Shown one piece after another: positions 24,118-34,759 of a stretch of DNA of 64,000 bases. The notes under the pieces are model-generated. The model saw only the letters and a list, made by a program, of their open reading frames with translations. It did not search any database and was not told the origin of the DNA. Source of the stretch: Acholoe squamosa (taxonomy: Eukaryota; Annelida; Polychaeta; Phyllodocida; Polynoidae). The stretch spans positions 16,136,061 to 16,200,060 of the forward strand of contig OX439050.1 in assembly GCA_949317995.1 (NCBI GenBank). The letters run 5' to 3'. The number at the start of each line of letters is the position of its first letter. Positions within the stretch are counted from its first letter, which is position 1. The position numbers and the translations under genes are program-made.

Positions 24118-24419
24118 TAAGATCTTCGATAATTGTCCGATTTATTTGCCCTAAAAGTAAAACTTCCAAGTCTTTTAACTCCCTGTATGGCGTACTGGTA
24201 TATGCAGTCCTATAACACTGTACATGGAAAACACAGGGATGGAAAGGGCCTCACGCTGAGTGTGCTGATAAGCCACAACTGGGATCTTATTATTTCCAAT
24301 TAACTACCAAATAACACACGTATAAGTCACAGATTACAGAAAGACCTACTGCAGCTACCAGAATATTCCCGAGTCAGAGCATGCACAATATGACCCCAGG
24401 TGCAGAATAAAGGTCTGTC
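24118..24419. other. No gene; approach to the 57-bp minisatellite
   Basis: Unassigned except for weak family B motifs (CTGATAAGCCACAAC, CACACGTATAAGTCAC) that suggest the minisatellite arose within such an element. Confidence 0.4.
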
Positions 24420-25692
24420 ATGAAGTCAGGCTGCTGCTTATAGTACTCAGGATGCACGTCACATTAAAGGTCTGTCATGACGTTAGGGTGCTGCTTATAG
24501 TACTCAGGATGCACGTCACATTAAAGGTCTGTCATGACGTTAGGGTGCTGCTTATAGTACTCAGGATGCACGTCACATTAAAGGTCTGCCATGAAGTCAG
24601 GGTGCTGCTTATAGTACTCAGGATGCACGTTACATTAAAGGTCTGTCACAAAGTCAGGGTGCTACTTATATGCAGGATGCACGTTACATTAAAGGTCTGT
24701 CATGAAGTCAGGGTGCTACTTATAGTACTCAGGATGCACGTCACATTAAAGGTCTGCCATGAAGTCAGGGTGCTACTTATAGTACGCAGGATGCATGTCA
24801 CATTAAAGGTCTGTCACAAAGTCAGGGTGCTACTTATAGTACTCAGGATGCACGTCACATTAAAGGTCTGTCACAAAGTCAGGGTGCTACTTATAGTACT
24901 CAGGATGCACGTCACATTGAAGGTCTGTCACAAAGTCAGGGTGCTACTTATAGTACTCAGGATGCATGTCACATTAAAGGTCTGCCATGAAGTCAGGGTG
25001 CTACTTATATGCAGGATGCATGTCACATTAAAGGTCTGCCATGAAGTCAGGGTGCTACTTATATGCAGGATGCACGTCACATTAAGGTCTGTCACAAAGT
25101 CAGGGTGCTACTTATAGTACTCAGGATGCATGTCACATTAAAGGTCTGTCACGAAGTCAGGGTGCTACTTATAGTACGCAGGATGCATGTCACATTAAAG
25201 GTCTGTCACAAAGTCAGGGTGCTACTTATAGTACTCAGGATGCATGTCACATTAAAGGTCTGTCACGAAGTCAGGGTGCTGCTTATAGTACTCAGGATGC
25301 ATGTCACATTAAAGGTCTGTCACAAAGTCAGGGTGCTACTTATATGCAGGATGCATGTCACATTAAAGGTCTGCCATGAAGTCAGGGTGCTACTTATATG
25401 CAGGATGCACGTCACATTAAAGGTCTGCCATGAAGTCAGGGTGCTGCTTATAGTACTCAGGATGCACGTTACATTAAAGGTCTGTCACAAAGTCAGGGTG
25501 CTACTTATATGCAGGATGCACGTTACATTAAAGGTCTGTCACAAAGTCAGGGTGCTGCTTATAGTACTCAGGATGCATGTCACATTAAAGGTCTGCCATG
25601 AAGTCAGGGTGCTACTTATATGCAGGATGCATGTCACATTAAAGGTCTGCCATGAAGTCAGGGTGCTGCTTATAGTATGCAGGATGCACGTC
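24420..25692. repeat. 57-bp / 51-bp minisatellite, about 22 units
   Basis: Unit: CATTAAAGGTCTGTCATGAA, then a GTCAGGGTGCT block, then GCTTATAGTACTCAGGATGC. Long units are 57 bp (19 codons); short units lack the AGTACTC part and are 51 bp. Because both are multiples of three, two long plus-strand frames run through it (24452-25117 and 25063-25719), each repeating MHVTLKVCH plus VRVLLIVLR. The array shows mosaic variants (TGACGTT, CGAAGTC, CAAAGTC) consistent with unequal exchange. The frames have no start context, splice sites or known fold, and the unit resembles family B sequence, so I treat it as non-coding. Confidence 0.93.
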
Positions 25693-26844
25693 GTACATGG
25701 GGTATTGTCAAAGCTCTGACTATAAGCAGCACCCTGGGTTCAGGGTGATCCCATAGTCCCACCTAGTGTCTGAGATGGTCTATAAGCCACAGTTTATATG
25801 CAAGGTTTTAGGGTTAATATGTTGCTTCTTACCAGCACTGCATCCTGCAGGTAGAGATTTATGATAGTCCCTGTGATGTTAAGTCTACATTGTATCCTTG
25901 TAGAAGTTCTGTTACTGGTGCCTGGGTGTATGTGGGGTGGTCATCTCCCTACATGTCTGCACTCTGTGTCTCCCACACAACTCACTGACACAGGAACGCC
26001 ACAAGGACGCTGCATCACCCACTCCTGCCCCCTGGTGTCAGCTCTGTTTTGACGCAGGAATGCTTCACAGATTCTACTTCACAGACGGTGCTCTACAAGG
26101 CACCACTATTGCCCCCTGGTGTCTTCTGGATGAATCGTGCAGATTAGACCTGCTACAAGCACTACACTTTTAATATCCATTCCTTCAACTCAGTGTGCAC
26201 CTTATCCGCAAGGTGTGCCTTTACTCTTCAGGTACCATGGCAACCCCCAAGTTATGTTGCAGCAGCCGGGCGCAGCAGGGGCTTAATTTTGAGCAATTTA
26301 GTACTGTAGTATCATAATCCTCGTCTATAAAGGCACACCCACAACTTATCCAATCCTAAAAGACGCACTAGGAGTCTTCATGGACTAGGGCTGCGTTCAT
26401 GGATCATGACAACCAAATACATTGGGCCTGGACCTAAAGTCAGCATACCACCCTCACAGTGTGAAAGGGGATGGTGAGACTGTCTGTGCATGGTGGAGGG
26501 GGTGGGGGGCAGCCCATCTCATCTGGAGATGGGGTTTGCATCCGGGATCATGAGTCATTATAGCCCGTTAGGCACTTTCTGACAACTGGAGACTTAATTC
26601 ACCGCTAGCACCTTTAGTGCATAAAGCTGGCGGTTGTGTATCATCACTGCAGAATTTGTGGTTTACGTGCCGGCCACTGCTGAATTCATGTATCATGTCG
26701 GTAAAATATAGCACTCCGATGACTGTAGAGACTGGGACTAAGGCAAAGAAAAAATTATTACTTTGTGTTGAGCCCTCATACTTACCCAGAAACTGAATAA
26801 CTGACGATGACAAGCAAATCAAACTCCAAAATTTTACTTTAGTT
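25693..26844. other. No gene; family B remnants
   Basis: 25721-25736 is TATAAGCAGCACCCTG, the inverse of the minisatellite core. 25772-25815 (GGTCTATAAGCCACAG, then ATGCAAGGTTTTAGGGTTA) is a family B end. 26195-26360 has further weak family B motifs. TGCCCCCTGGTGTC occurs twice near 26028 and 26110. No exon recognised. Confidence 0.45.
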
Positions 26845-27015
26845 TTGACCTGTCCTGGTTTGGCTGATTTTACGTCCACTAATAATCACCAAAAGTTACC
26901 AGAGTAATGTGTTTGATCGGATACTCAGTCCTTTCTTATCATTTTCTGGACAGGTATTTAAAAGCTGCAAGCCCAAAACAGCTAGAAAGGTATTTTAATG
27001 CTGTTTGCCCAATTG
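26845..27015 (+). repeat. Family C fragment
   Basis: TTGGCTGATTTTACGTCC, then CTCAGTCCTTTCTTATC, GGACAGGTATTTAAAAGC and AACAGCTAGAAAGG match the blocks at 6368-6520. The GAATCTATGA part is absent. Confidence 0.6.
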
Positions 27016-28270
27016 GCAACTAGCTGGTCTTGAGCTGGTTCAGGCGACCCACACTGATAAGGTGGGACCAGCGGAAGTGGTTGTTAACCAGGGACAAGGT
27101 ACCCATCATGGTATGTCTTATCAGTGGGTTTTAGCTCAACCAGCGAAATCAAGATGGTGGCTCCACTAGGCCTCCATACTGAGTCCTATAGAGACCTGAT
27201 CTGACCCTAACCTGCTTGAATTCCCCAGGGACCTGGAAGGGTCCCTGGAGGTACTGAGCACTAATTAGGTGATTAAGTCACTGAACTCAGAACCCATGTT
27301 ACAAGTCACACACTACAAGTTACTGTGTCAAACAGTGCAACAGTTTATGTACTAGGGGTGAAAGTGAAAGTGGCCGATACCAAAACTCTATGAAACCCCA
27401 AAATATAGGCCCCTGAATAGCGCTGACACGGGACCGGAATGGTTCCTGGGATCGCCATGTAAAAGCTGACATCAGTGACTTCCGGACCTGGACTCGCACA
27501 CACGCTTGTTCGCGGCTTGCCAGTATGTCTCCAAGTTTGGCACCCAAGCAAATAACGTGAGAGCTTCTGAGACTGGAACTGTCATGGCTATGCACACACA
27601 ATGAATATGAAACCTCGCTATAGCATGTCTTAATTTCACTAAAATTCAGAAAAACCCTGAAGAGGTTCATCCCTGAATGTACCCAGGTACACGTAGATGT
27701 ACCCGATCCATATTGTGATATATCAGAGCCTACACTGTAGCAGCCATTGATTGCTGGGTGAAGTAAGAGGCACAGGTAAGGGCTCTAGATCCCTAAAATC
27801 GGCCTTTTTGGGGTTATAGAACAAGGACATTTCCCCAAAATCGACAGGGGGACAAAGCAATTTTTCCTTAAATTGACATGGGACATCGGGGGACCCCCAT
27901 TAAACAGTACACCACCGTCGGGACCACCGTCTCTGGACCCACACAGGGTCTCTGTAACTGACTTAGTTCTGTGTACACCCACATGGTGGCAGTGCGTTGC
28001 GGGTGGGTAGCGTGCAGGGGGGACATCGAGGTGGTACGGGGCTGCATGATCACATACAACAAATTATACTCTAACATGACCCCCACCCCCTGCCCCCCCC
28101 CTCCTCCTCCCATTTCCATCCCGTACACCCAGCATCCTGGTCCAAGTCCTCCTTCTACCCGCTATAACCGTAAAACCACGCATATAAGGCATGACCATTT
28201 CAAAGGTCTACTGTGGCCTTTAGACTCTCTAGAAACACAGGGAACAGGTCATGTACCAGGTTTTACATTA
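27016..28270. other. No gene recognised
   Basis: Includes a loose inverted pair ACTGATAAGGTGGG / CTTATCAGTGGG near 27051 and 27117, and C-rich sequence near 28080-28110. The 116-codon minus-strand frame (27670-27320) shows no motif I recognise. Confidence 0.4.
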
Positions 28271-28390
28271 TACCGTAATCTCCTGCGTATAAGGCGCATC
28301 TTTTACGCGAATCAGACCAGGGATGGGTCTTATACACGGGAGGCAAACTGCCTTGAGTTGGGGGTGCGCCTTATACGCGGGTGTTTCCAA
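28271..28390. repeat. Family B element, one end
   Basis: TACCGTAATCTCCTGCGTAT starts at 28271; GGGTGCGCCTTATACGCGGG ends near 28382. The far side is cut by the fold-back element that follows. Confidence 0.65.
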
Positions 28391-28412
28391 TGTCTCAATT
28401 GGGATTCAGTCA

Positions 28413-29058
28413 GGTATGATGCTGAACATTATCTAAACATAGTTTGAACATCTATTCTTAAGTCAAACACATAGCAAGTGTATATAAATGGTATACTGGC
28501 TCCATCTGGTGGCACTTCTAGGAACCATTCCTATTGAATACATGATTATAAATGATCATGATCAAGATACAGTTTGAGGTAATTTTCAATTGTATACTAT
28601 CTTCTGACAGTTTTGACAAATCAACCACATCATGGTGACTTATTTACATGATAGCATGAAATCTGTCATGTAAAATAGTGATCTAAGTATGGATAACCTG
28701 AAATCGATTTACAACTACAGAACTGGGAATACAATCTAACACATAATAATAATGTAAACTGTATCTTGATCATGATCATTTATAATCCTGTATTCAATAG
28801 GAATGGTTCCTAGAAGTGCCACCAGATGGAGCCAGTATACCATACTTGCTATGTGTTTGACTTAAGAATAGATGTTCAAACTTTGTTTAGATAATGTTTT
28901 GATCTAAATTCATTCTCTAACATGATACAGCATTGATAGAATGCATGAATGTAGGAAAAGAAATCAAAAGAACTGATGATACAATGTTAGAGACAAGTTC
29001 TACTTCTGGTCACACCTCATTTGTGGCATTAAAAAAAAAAAATGATCAGCATCATACC
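28413..29058. mobile_element. Fold-back element, copy 1
   Basis: A long arm (about 28430-28575, containing GGCTCCATCTGGTGGCACTT) is repeated in inverse at about 28740-28900. Outer ends GGTATGATGCTGA (28414) and CAGCATCATACC (29047-29058) are also inverse. The right arm has about 140 extra bp (GGTCACACCTCATTTGTGGC...) that the left arm lacks, so the left arm carries a deletion. No coding. Confidence 0.85.
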
Positions 29059-29081
29059 CAACCTGATGCAGCTGGGAGGCG

Positions 29082-29093
29082 TGGCGCAGTCGG
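29082..29093 (+). promoter_or_regulatory. Pol III A box of the SINE
   Basis: TGGCGCAGTCGG fits the TRGYNNARNNGG consensus at every position. Confidence 0.8.
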
Positions 29094-29125
29094 TAGCGTG
29101 TCTGCACACGGGCCGTAAGGTCGTG

Positions 29126-29136
29126 GGTTCGGTTCC
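29126..29136 (+). promoter_or_regulatory. Pol III B box of the SINE
   Basis: GGTTCGGTTCC matches GGTTCGANTCC with one change (A to G at position 7). Confidence 0.8.
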
Positions 29137-29554
29137 CGGCCCGGCCGGGGCACAGTGGTGGTTCCAAACGTCGCCGTAAGGTGTCTTTTGAGTTCCTCCC
29201 TGCTCTGGCTAGGCTGTGCTGGAAAGTCGCTCGGCGGTCATGGCAGACAGATGACTTAAAACAGGCCTGTCCATCTCTAACTATGCCTATGTAGTGACGG
29301 ATGTTAAAGAACCATTGCCTCGGTAAATGTGTAGGGGCATGCTTTCTATCTTCCCATAGATTCGGTCACCATCATCCCCCCTCCCCACTAGACTAGGGCC
29401 CGGGCAACTATGCCATAAGGGTAATCTCACTTCGGTGTGGATACAACCCGCGGGACCTCTCACCCATGAGTGTCGGCCGTAAGGAAGGCACGAGGTGAGA
29501 TAAAATTCAATCATCATCAACCTGATGCTAACCCTAACTAAGGCTATCCCCAAC

Positions 29555-29815
29555 TACATCCTGAGTTGGGGGTGCGCCTTATACGCGGGTTTTTCAAAAT
29601 ACACATTCAGGGGAGATACCGTAATCTCTCGCGTAGAAGGCGCAGCCCGCGTAGAAGGCGCACCCCCAACTCAGAGAAGGCTGGTTCGCGTAGAAGGCGC
29701 ACCTGTCTCCCCTGAATTGGTATTTTGAAAAACCCGCGTATAAGGCGCACCCCTTTCTTAGGAGGTCTGGGGGTCCTTGTAGTTGGGAGAGCCTTATATA
29801 GGTTTCAAGTGTAGT
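29555..29815. repeat. Family B copies, head to head
   Basis: GGTGCGCCTTATACGCGGG with a TTTTTC spacer, then TACCGTAATCTCTCGCG starting at 29617, then several GCGTAGAAGGCGCA units to CGCGTATAAGGCGCACCCC at about 29750. Two copies or a rearranged one. Confidence 0.65.
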
Positions 29816-29820
29816 CATCT

Positions 29821-30424
29821 ATGATGCTGATCATATATTTTTTTGATTGCCACAAATGTGGTGTGACCTGAAGTAGATCTTAACTCTAACATTGTATCAT
29901 CAGTTTTTTTTGTTTCTTTTCTTTATTTGAGCAATCCATCAATGTTGAGGCATGTTAGGTTATGGATTTAAATCATCCCATTCTCTAAACACAGTTTTGA
30001 ACATCTGTTCTTGAGTCAAATATATAGCAAGTATATAGGAATGGGATAGTGGCTTCACCTGGTGGCAATTCTATGAACCATTCCTAAAATGTTAAGGCAT
30101 GTTTGGGAAATAATCACATTAGTTGTTCTTGATTTAAATATATAGCAAGTGTATAGTAATGGATGATTCCTAGAGTTGCCACCAGGTGAAGCCACTATCC
30201 CATTCCTATATGTTTGCTATATATTTGACTCAAGAGCAGATGTTCAAAAATGTGTTTAGATAATGGGATGATTTTAATTCATTTCCTAACATGCCTTGAT
30301 ATTGATGTAATGCTCAAATAAAGAAAAGAAACAAAAAAAAACTGATGCTACAATGTTAGAGTTAAGATCTACTTCAGGTCACACCTCATTTGTGGCAATC
30401 AAAAAAATATATGATCAGCATCTC
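29821..30424. mobile_element. Fold-back element, copy 2
   Basis: About 260-bp arms: 29821-30080 and the inverse at about 30165-30424, with ATGATGCTGATCATATAT at the left tip and ATATATGATCAGCAT at the right. It shares TCACACCTCATTTGTGGCAA and GGTGGC blocks with copy 1 (28413-29058). Both arms are complete here. The loop is about 85 bp. No coding. Confidence 0.88.
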
Positions 30425-30445
30425 TATGGATTGGGAATCAAAAGA

Positions 30446-30790
30446 ACTCCGCGTATAAGGCGCACCCCCAACTCAAGGCAGCCTGCATCCCGCGTATAAG
30501 ACCCATCCACGATCTGATTCGCGTATAAGACGCGCCTTATACGCGGGAGATTACGGTAGGTACGCCTTCTACGTGAACCAGCCTTCCCTGAGTTGGGTGT
30601 GCACCTTCTACGCGGGCTGCGCCTTCTACACGAGAGATTACAGTATGAGCTCTACTGTAATCGCTCGTGTATAAGGCACCTCTTAAACGCAAACCTGGGG
30701 CCTCCTGTGCCTTACAGAATCAGCTTGCGGTCTGGGTGCGTCTTATAGGCGGGGTAATTTTATTATTGTAAAGTACCGGGTAATAAACCT
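30446..30790. repeat. Family B cluster
   Basis: 30446-30558 runs from CCGCGTATAAGGCGCACCCC to CGCGGGAGATTACGGTA. 30559-30640 has GCCTTCTACGTG and GCGCCTTCTACACGAGAG; 30650-30760 has CTCGTGTATAAGGCACC. At least two adjoining, partly rearranged copies. Confidence 0.65.
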
Positions 30791-31532
30791 TAAAAAATCA
30801 AGCCCCAGTTGTGCCTAATAGCATTTCTTTCAAGTGATATGAGCGATGTGCTCCTAAATCCTTTCTGCAGGAAGGATTTGAGATGAAATGTATGGGATGG
30901 GACCCTCGACGAGTCTTCAGACCCCTCTCTACATTAGTGTTACTGTTAAAATATGTTCTCAATGGGTTTGTGCAAATCACAAAACTGGCCGATTTCACCT
31001 TCGAATCTCCAGAAACCCCCTATGCTGGAATGTTTTTTTTTTTTTTTTTTTTTTTTATGAATCTGTCTCCGCCCCACCCCATCCAGCTCACAAAATGAAT
31101 AAAGGGGGAAAAATAAAAAGGGGAAAAAAAGATAGTACTGAAATATGCATGTATGTATACTCATAGGTATTCTATCTTATAAAGCTCACCCCTTTTCTCT
31201 CACACACTCACACAACAGACGGAAACGTGAGATAATTCAATTTGAACTGATAAGACTTAAATTGTTTTGTCACTCAGGCATCTAATTTTAAGCCTCGATG
31301 GTATGACATGCATGCACACAGTCCAATTTCCATGTGGGTTCTAATTCTGCTGATGGCTTTACTTTTTTCTCTATATTTTATTTTTATCCACTTCACACAG
31401 TTGCTCCATTAGTTTAACCTAGTTAGGGTCATGCAATGCTGGTATCAAATATTCACCAGTAGGAGAGGTACAACTTGAGCCGGTTCCTGTATGCAGGAGT
31501 CTGTAATAAATATCACCGGAAAATCCTGCATT
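30791..31532. other. No gene; poly-T tract
   Basis: A run of more than 20 T lies at 31031-31056. Open frames across it are homopolymer artefacts. Nothing else recognised. Confidence 0.4.
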
Positions 31533-32048
31533 TACCGTAAAGTCGCATTTAGGTGCCTGGGCAGCTATTTATTTGGATACCCTTATACCCCCGGCCCCTA
31601 AACAAGGTAGGCAGCTATTCAAGGCCCGGCACCTATTGTTTACAGGTAGGGGAATCTCCCCCAAAGTTGTATAATATTAGGAACATGCAGACATAACAAT
31701 GCCCACCACTTCAAAGAAGCACTGGTAATAGTGGTATTGATCCATTAAAAATGCATACCTGATACAAAACACAAACGTAATTGCTTTATACCACACTGTG
31801 ATTGACTTGTGTTATTAGACTTGTGTCATTAGACAATCCTAACAATTTACATCAATAACATGTGAAATCCCATGTTAATTCCCATTTTAATGGTACATGA
31901 GATTATTATGACCACACTGACATGGTGGCAACCAGGCACCTATTCAAGGCCCGGCAGCTATTTATTTCAAACCCCTCCTACCCCAGGCTCCTATTCAAGG
32001 GAGGCAGCTATTCAAAACCCGGCACCTATATGAGAGGTCATTACGGTA
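31533..32048. repeat. Related element with TACCGTAA ends and GGCACCTATT motifs
   Basis: Left end TACCGTAAAGTCGCATTTAG, right end GAGAGGTCATTACGGTA. Inside, AAGGCCCGGCACCTATT and AGGCAGCTATTCAA occur on both sides. It shares the CCGTAA tip with family B but a different body, about 516 bp. Probably mobilised by the same machinery. Confidence 0.7.
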
Positions 32049-32349
32049 AGCCATGGTGTCAAAACCAGACCCTATGATTTGTTCTTTATTTTTTAAAAAG
32101 AAATTTCGGCCCAAATTCATTGTTTTGTGGCCACTTTTTGGGTCATTTTAGTGACCCATGTGTCGTAACCACACATCCTGCCTCTTTTTGACATGCTAGA
32201 AGCCAAATTTGGCTTAAAATAACAAAATGTGGTTGGCTTCTGAGGGAGGTTCTACGGTAGTTATAACCATTACCGGCGCAGATTTAAAAAAAAATTTAAT
32301 CTTCAGGTTTAAAACAAAATCTGGAAATTTCCAGAAAATCTAATGTTAG
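32049..32349. other. No gene recognised
   Basis: AT-rich. A lone CTACGGTAG near 32253 is all that recalls family B. Confidence 0.35.
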
Positions 32350-32712
32350 TGTAGGGGCCGGCATCGTTGTATATATATTAGTGCCGTTCATCCGAGAGAC
32401 GTGTTCGTGTGGTGCTCGTTCCTTCTATGCCAGCTAGGTGTCGCTTTGCGATACCCCGCTGGTACAAGAGGGGGCAGCACCATGCCTCGCGTCCAGCTTC
32501 TACTAAGAAGCCGGACGAGCGGCAGAAGGGGACTGGACATGGTCCAGTCAAGACGCGTATCTGTTAATTACTGAAGATTAAATAAAGTCCTACCCGAGAG
32601 GTAGGGGTATCCGGGGCTTTGCCCAACCCGAACTACTCGTGTTGTGTTGGTATCTTTAGTGATAAGCGAGCCAACGAGCCACCCAACATATAAGTCGATA
32701 CGAACCACTACA
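32350..32712 (+). mobile_element. Candidate solo LTR, Ty3-like (fossil)
   Basis: 363 bp starting TGTAGGGGCC and ending CACTACA, i.e. TGTAG...CTACA termini, with TTAG on both sides (32346-32349 and 32713-32716) as a 4-bp duplication. A TATATATA stretch lies at about 32370 and an AATAAA signal at about 32582, the usual promoter and polyadenylation landmarks. No internal region is present, so it is a remnant left by LTR-LTR recombination. It has no sequence resemblance to the LTRs at 52221 and 63169 that I could see. Confidence 0.6.
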
Positions 32713-32999
32713 TTAGTGGGAATAATCATGATAATTGATAATATACCCGGTACTCGTGTCTCTGTCAGCCTAAATCAAACAATATCTGTCTCTATTTGTA
32801 CTTCAGTATTTCACTCCCACTACTACTTTCTCAGAGATGGCAATGACCAGTCATACTACCTGCATGTCAGTCAATCCACCTTAGGACTAATGTGTTCACT
32901 GATATAACCTTTGTGAGATGTCCTATCATTTAATCGCAGTAAACCACATCAAGACGATTGTGGTTTTACTGTACTATTTTCCTAATTTTCGAGTAATTC
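32713..32999. other. No gene recognised
   Basis: No element or exon seen. Confidence 0.35.
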
Positions 33000-33450
33000 C
33001 TTCTTTTTCTCTGTCATCAAATGATTAATCCTTTTTTTAAAAAGTATTTTATTGGGTTCTTAATACAATATAACAAGTATATGTATTAATCAATGCTAGC
33101 GTCTGTGCGTTGCAGTCTTTCTGCTAGTCCCCCTTACATGTTTATTTTAACCATTGCTTAGAAATATTAGGTATGGCGATACTAAATACATTAAGCTACA
33201 AGAAATATCATTTAAATACAACTCCTTTGTTAGTTCGACATGTACATACATTTTTGGGGATGTAATGACGAGATAATTAATGAGATGAGTATGATAGCTA
33301 CAAGATGACACTTGTGGGCTTAGCCCTACATAAATATATCATTGTATTCTGTCTTAATTTTGTGTTAGAAAACATTAATAACCTCAATTTTCGTGTACTC
33401 AGGTTTTAACCTGTTCCACGTATGAATTGCTCTGTACCAGGCGCTCCTCA
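33000..33450 (-). mobile_element. LINE 3' end, reverse-transcriptase C terminus remnant
   Basis: Read on the minus strand, about 33455-33345 gives RSAWYRAIHTWNRLKPEY, like the conserved tail after the reverse transcriptase of several non-LTR elements (family pattern: YRAI.LWN.LP). It is followed on the same strand by an apparent 3' UTR (GGGCTAAGCCCACAAGTGTC near 33325). It lies in the same orientation as the fragment at 34760-34940, so they are probably one broken LINE. Clade not assigned. Confidence 0.45.
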
Positions 33451-33968
33451 TAACCATAGCTCTACAGAGTTAGGGATAAGCATGCGGTTGCCATCATAAA
33501 GAATATTTCTCTCATCATTATACCTATCACAGGTAAATAGATGTACGTCACGTCTAATAAATAACTCTTTTACAATGACTCATAGTGTGTAGTTGGTTAC
33601 CCCATATTAAAAATGGGTTTGTTTCGTTGCTGGTAGGTCTAGTGCAGCATTATAATAGAGTCAGGCTTAGAACATGCAGGTACCAGATAAGTCAAATGAG
33701 GCTATTGTATTTTTTCCTTTGATTCTAACTTATTTATTATTTGGAGGTCTTCAAATATGACGTAACTTCACCTTAACCAAATCATTCCTGGGTATTGTTT
33801 GTACTAAAATATCGAAAATATTATCTCTACAGGGTATAGGCTTACATGGAGACAGCTGGCCCAACACCTTACAAAAATCTGCCATTTTTTTCCACAAAAA
33901 AAATAACCCACTAAAATAGCATAGCCACAGAATAATGTTGAACAAATAACATGAGAATAGAAAGCTTA
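33451..33968. other. No intact gene; probable LINE remnant body
   Basis: Likely decayed continuation of the minus-strand LINE. The 64-codon minus frame at 33945-33751 has no recognisable motif. Confidence 0.35.
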
Positions 33969-34275
33969 GGCCACACCAAAAAAATAAGTTGGTCTACGGA
34001 TTTCCCTCTTCATATTTTCAAGAATGCAGATTTTTTTTTTTTTTGAAAATAAATCTTGTCTACGGATTGCGCTCGCCTCACTTTCTTGAGTTTTCTCTTT
34101 GTAGTGTTTGGCAAAATTTTTAAAAAATAAAAATTTTGCTTGCGCCTCGTTTTTCAAGGAGGAAATCCATTGGACAACAAAAAATTCTTAAAAAAATTAG
34201 AAATTTTTTTCCGCTGGCTCGCACCATTTTTTCAAAACGAAAATCAGTAGACCAACTTATTTTTTTGGTGTGGCC
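33969..34275. mobile_element. PIF/Harbinger-like MITE, GGCCACACC ends, TTA duplication
   Basis: Same family as 23819-24117: GGCCACACCAAAAAAATAAG, then TTGGTCTACGGAT, to the inverse GGTGTGGCC. Flanked by TTA at 33966-33968 and 34276-34278. It sits inside the LINE remnant, so it inserted later. Confidence 0.88.
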
Positions 34276-34503
34276 TTATGTATCCAAGATAGTCCTTTTC
34301 AAATTTCATACCAGCAACTCTTATAACCATTGTAATATCTATGCTTAAAGTTCTGAACTGAGCTCCTCCAAGAGAATCTGCTTGGAGAGTGATGTTGTAA
34401 TCATGATTTATGACGCAACATCACGTCACTAGGCAACGTCACGTCACTAGGCAATGTCAGTAGCGTCGTCAAACAGGCCACAATATGCCGAGGATACAGA
34501 TCA

Positions 34504-34717
34504 TAGTTTGCCTTGATAATGGGTCACATTTTGCCATGAGTATGGGTCACATTTTGCCATGAGTATGGGTCACATTTTACCGTGAGTATGGGTCACATTT
34601 TGCCATGAGTATGGGTCACATTTTGCTGTGACAATTTGGTACATTTTGCCGTGACAATTGGTCACATTTTGCCGTGATAATTAGCCACATTTTGCCATGA
34701 CAATGCCAATGGGCCAC
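34504..34717. repeat. 23-bp minisatellite, about 8-9 units
   Basis: GGGTCACATTTTGCCATGAG plus TAT, with later units changing to GTGACAATTGGTC. Moderately diverged toward the right. Confidence 0.9.
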
Positions 34718-34759
34718 AAAATGAAGAAAGAGTTGCCCCCCCCCCTGGTGCCGAAGGCA

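Larger units (their letters stand above)
29070..29517 (+). mobile_element. tRNA-derived SINE, apparently complete, with an 11-bp target duplication
   Basis: The element is flanked by CAACCTGATGC at 29059-29069 and 29518-29528, a perfect 11-bp duplication. Its head is tRNA-like, with the RNA polymerase III A box TGGCGCAGTCGG (29082-29093) and B box GGTTCGGTTCC (29126-29136), 33 bp apart. A long tRNA-unrelated body follows, ending in an ATC-rich tail (AATCATCATC). At about 448 bp it is long for a SINE. No protein coding is expected; it would need a partner LINE for movement. The body family is not one I can name. The perfect flanks argue for a fairly young insertion. Confidence 0.88.

Noticed and set aside
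24420-25692. CRISPR array or repeat protein gene
   Set aside because: Units are directly adjacent with no unique spacers, and the frame has no start context, splice sites or recognised fold.
29071-29140. tRNA gene
   Set aside because: A and B boxes are good, but the segment is the head of a 448-bp repeat with target duplications, so it is a SINE rather than a functional tRNA gene.
30883-31166. Frames across the poly-T tract
   Set aside because: Phenylalanine or lysine runs come from the homopolymer.
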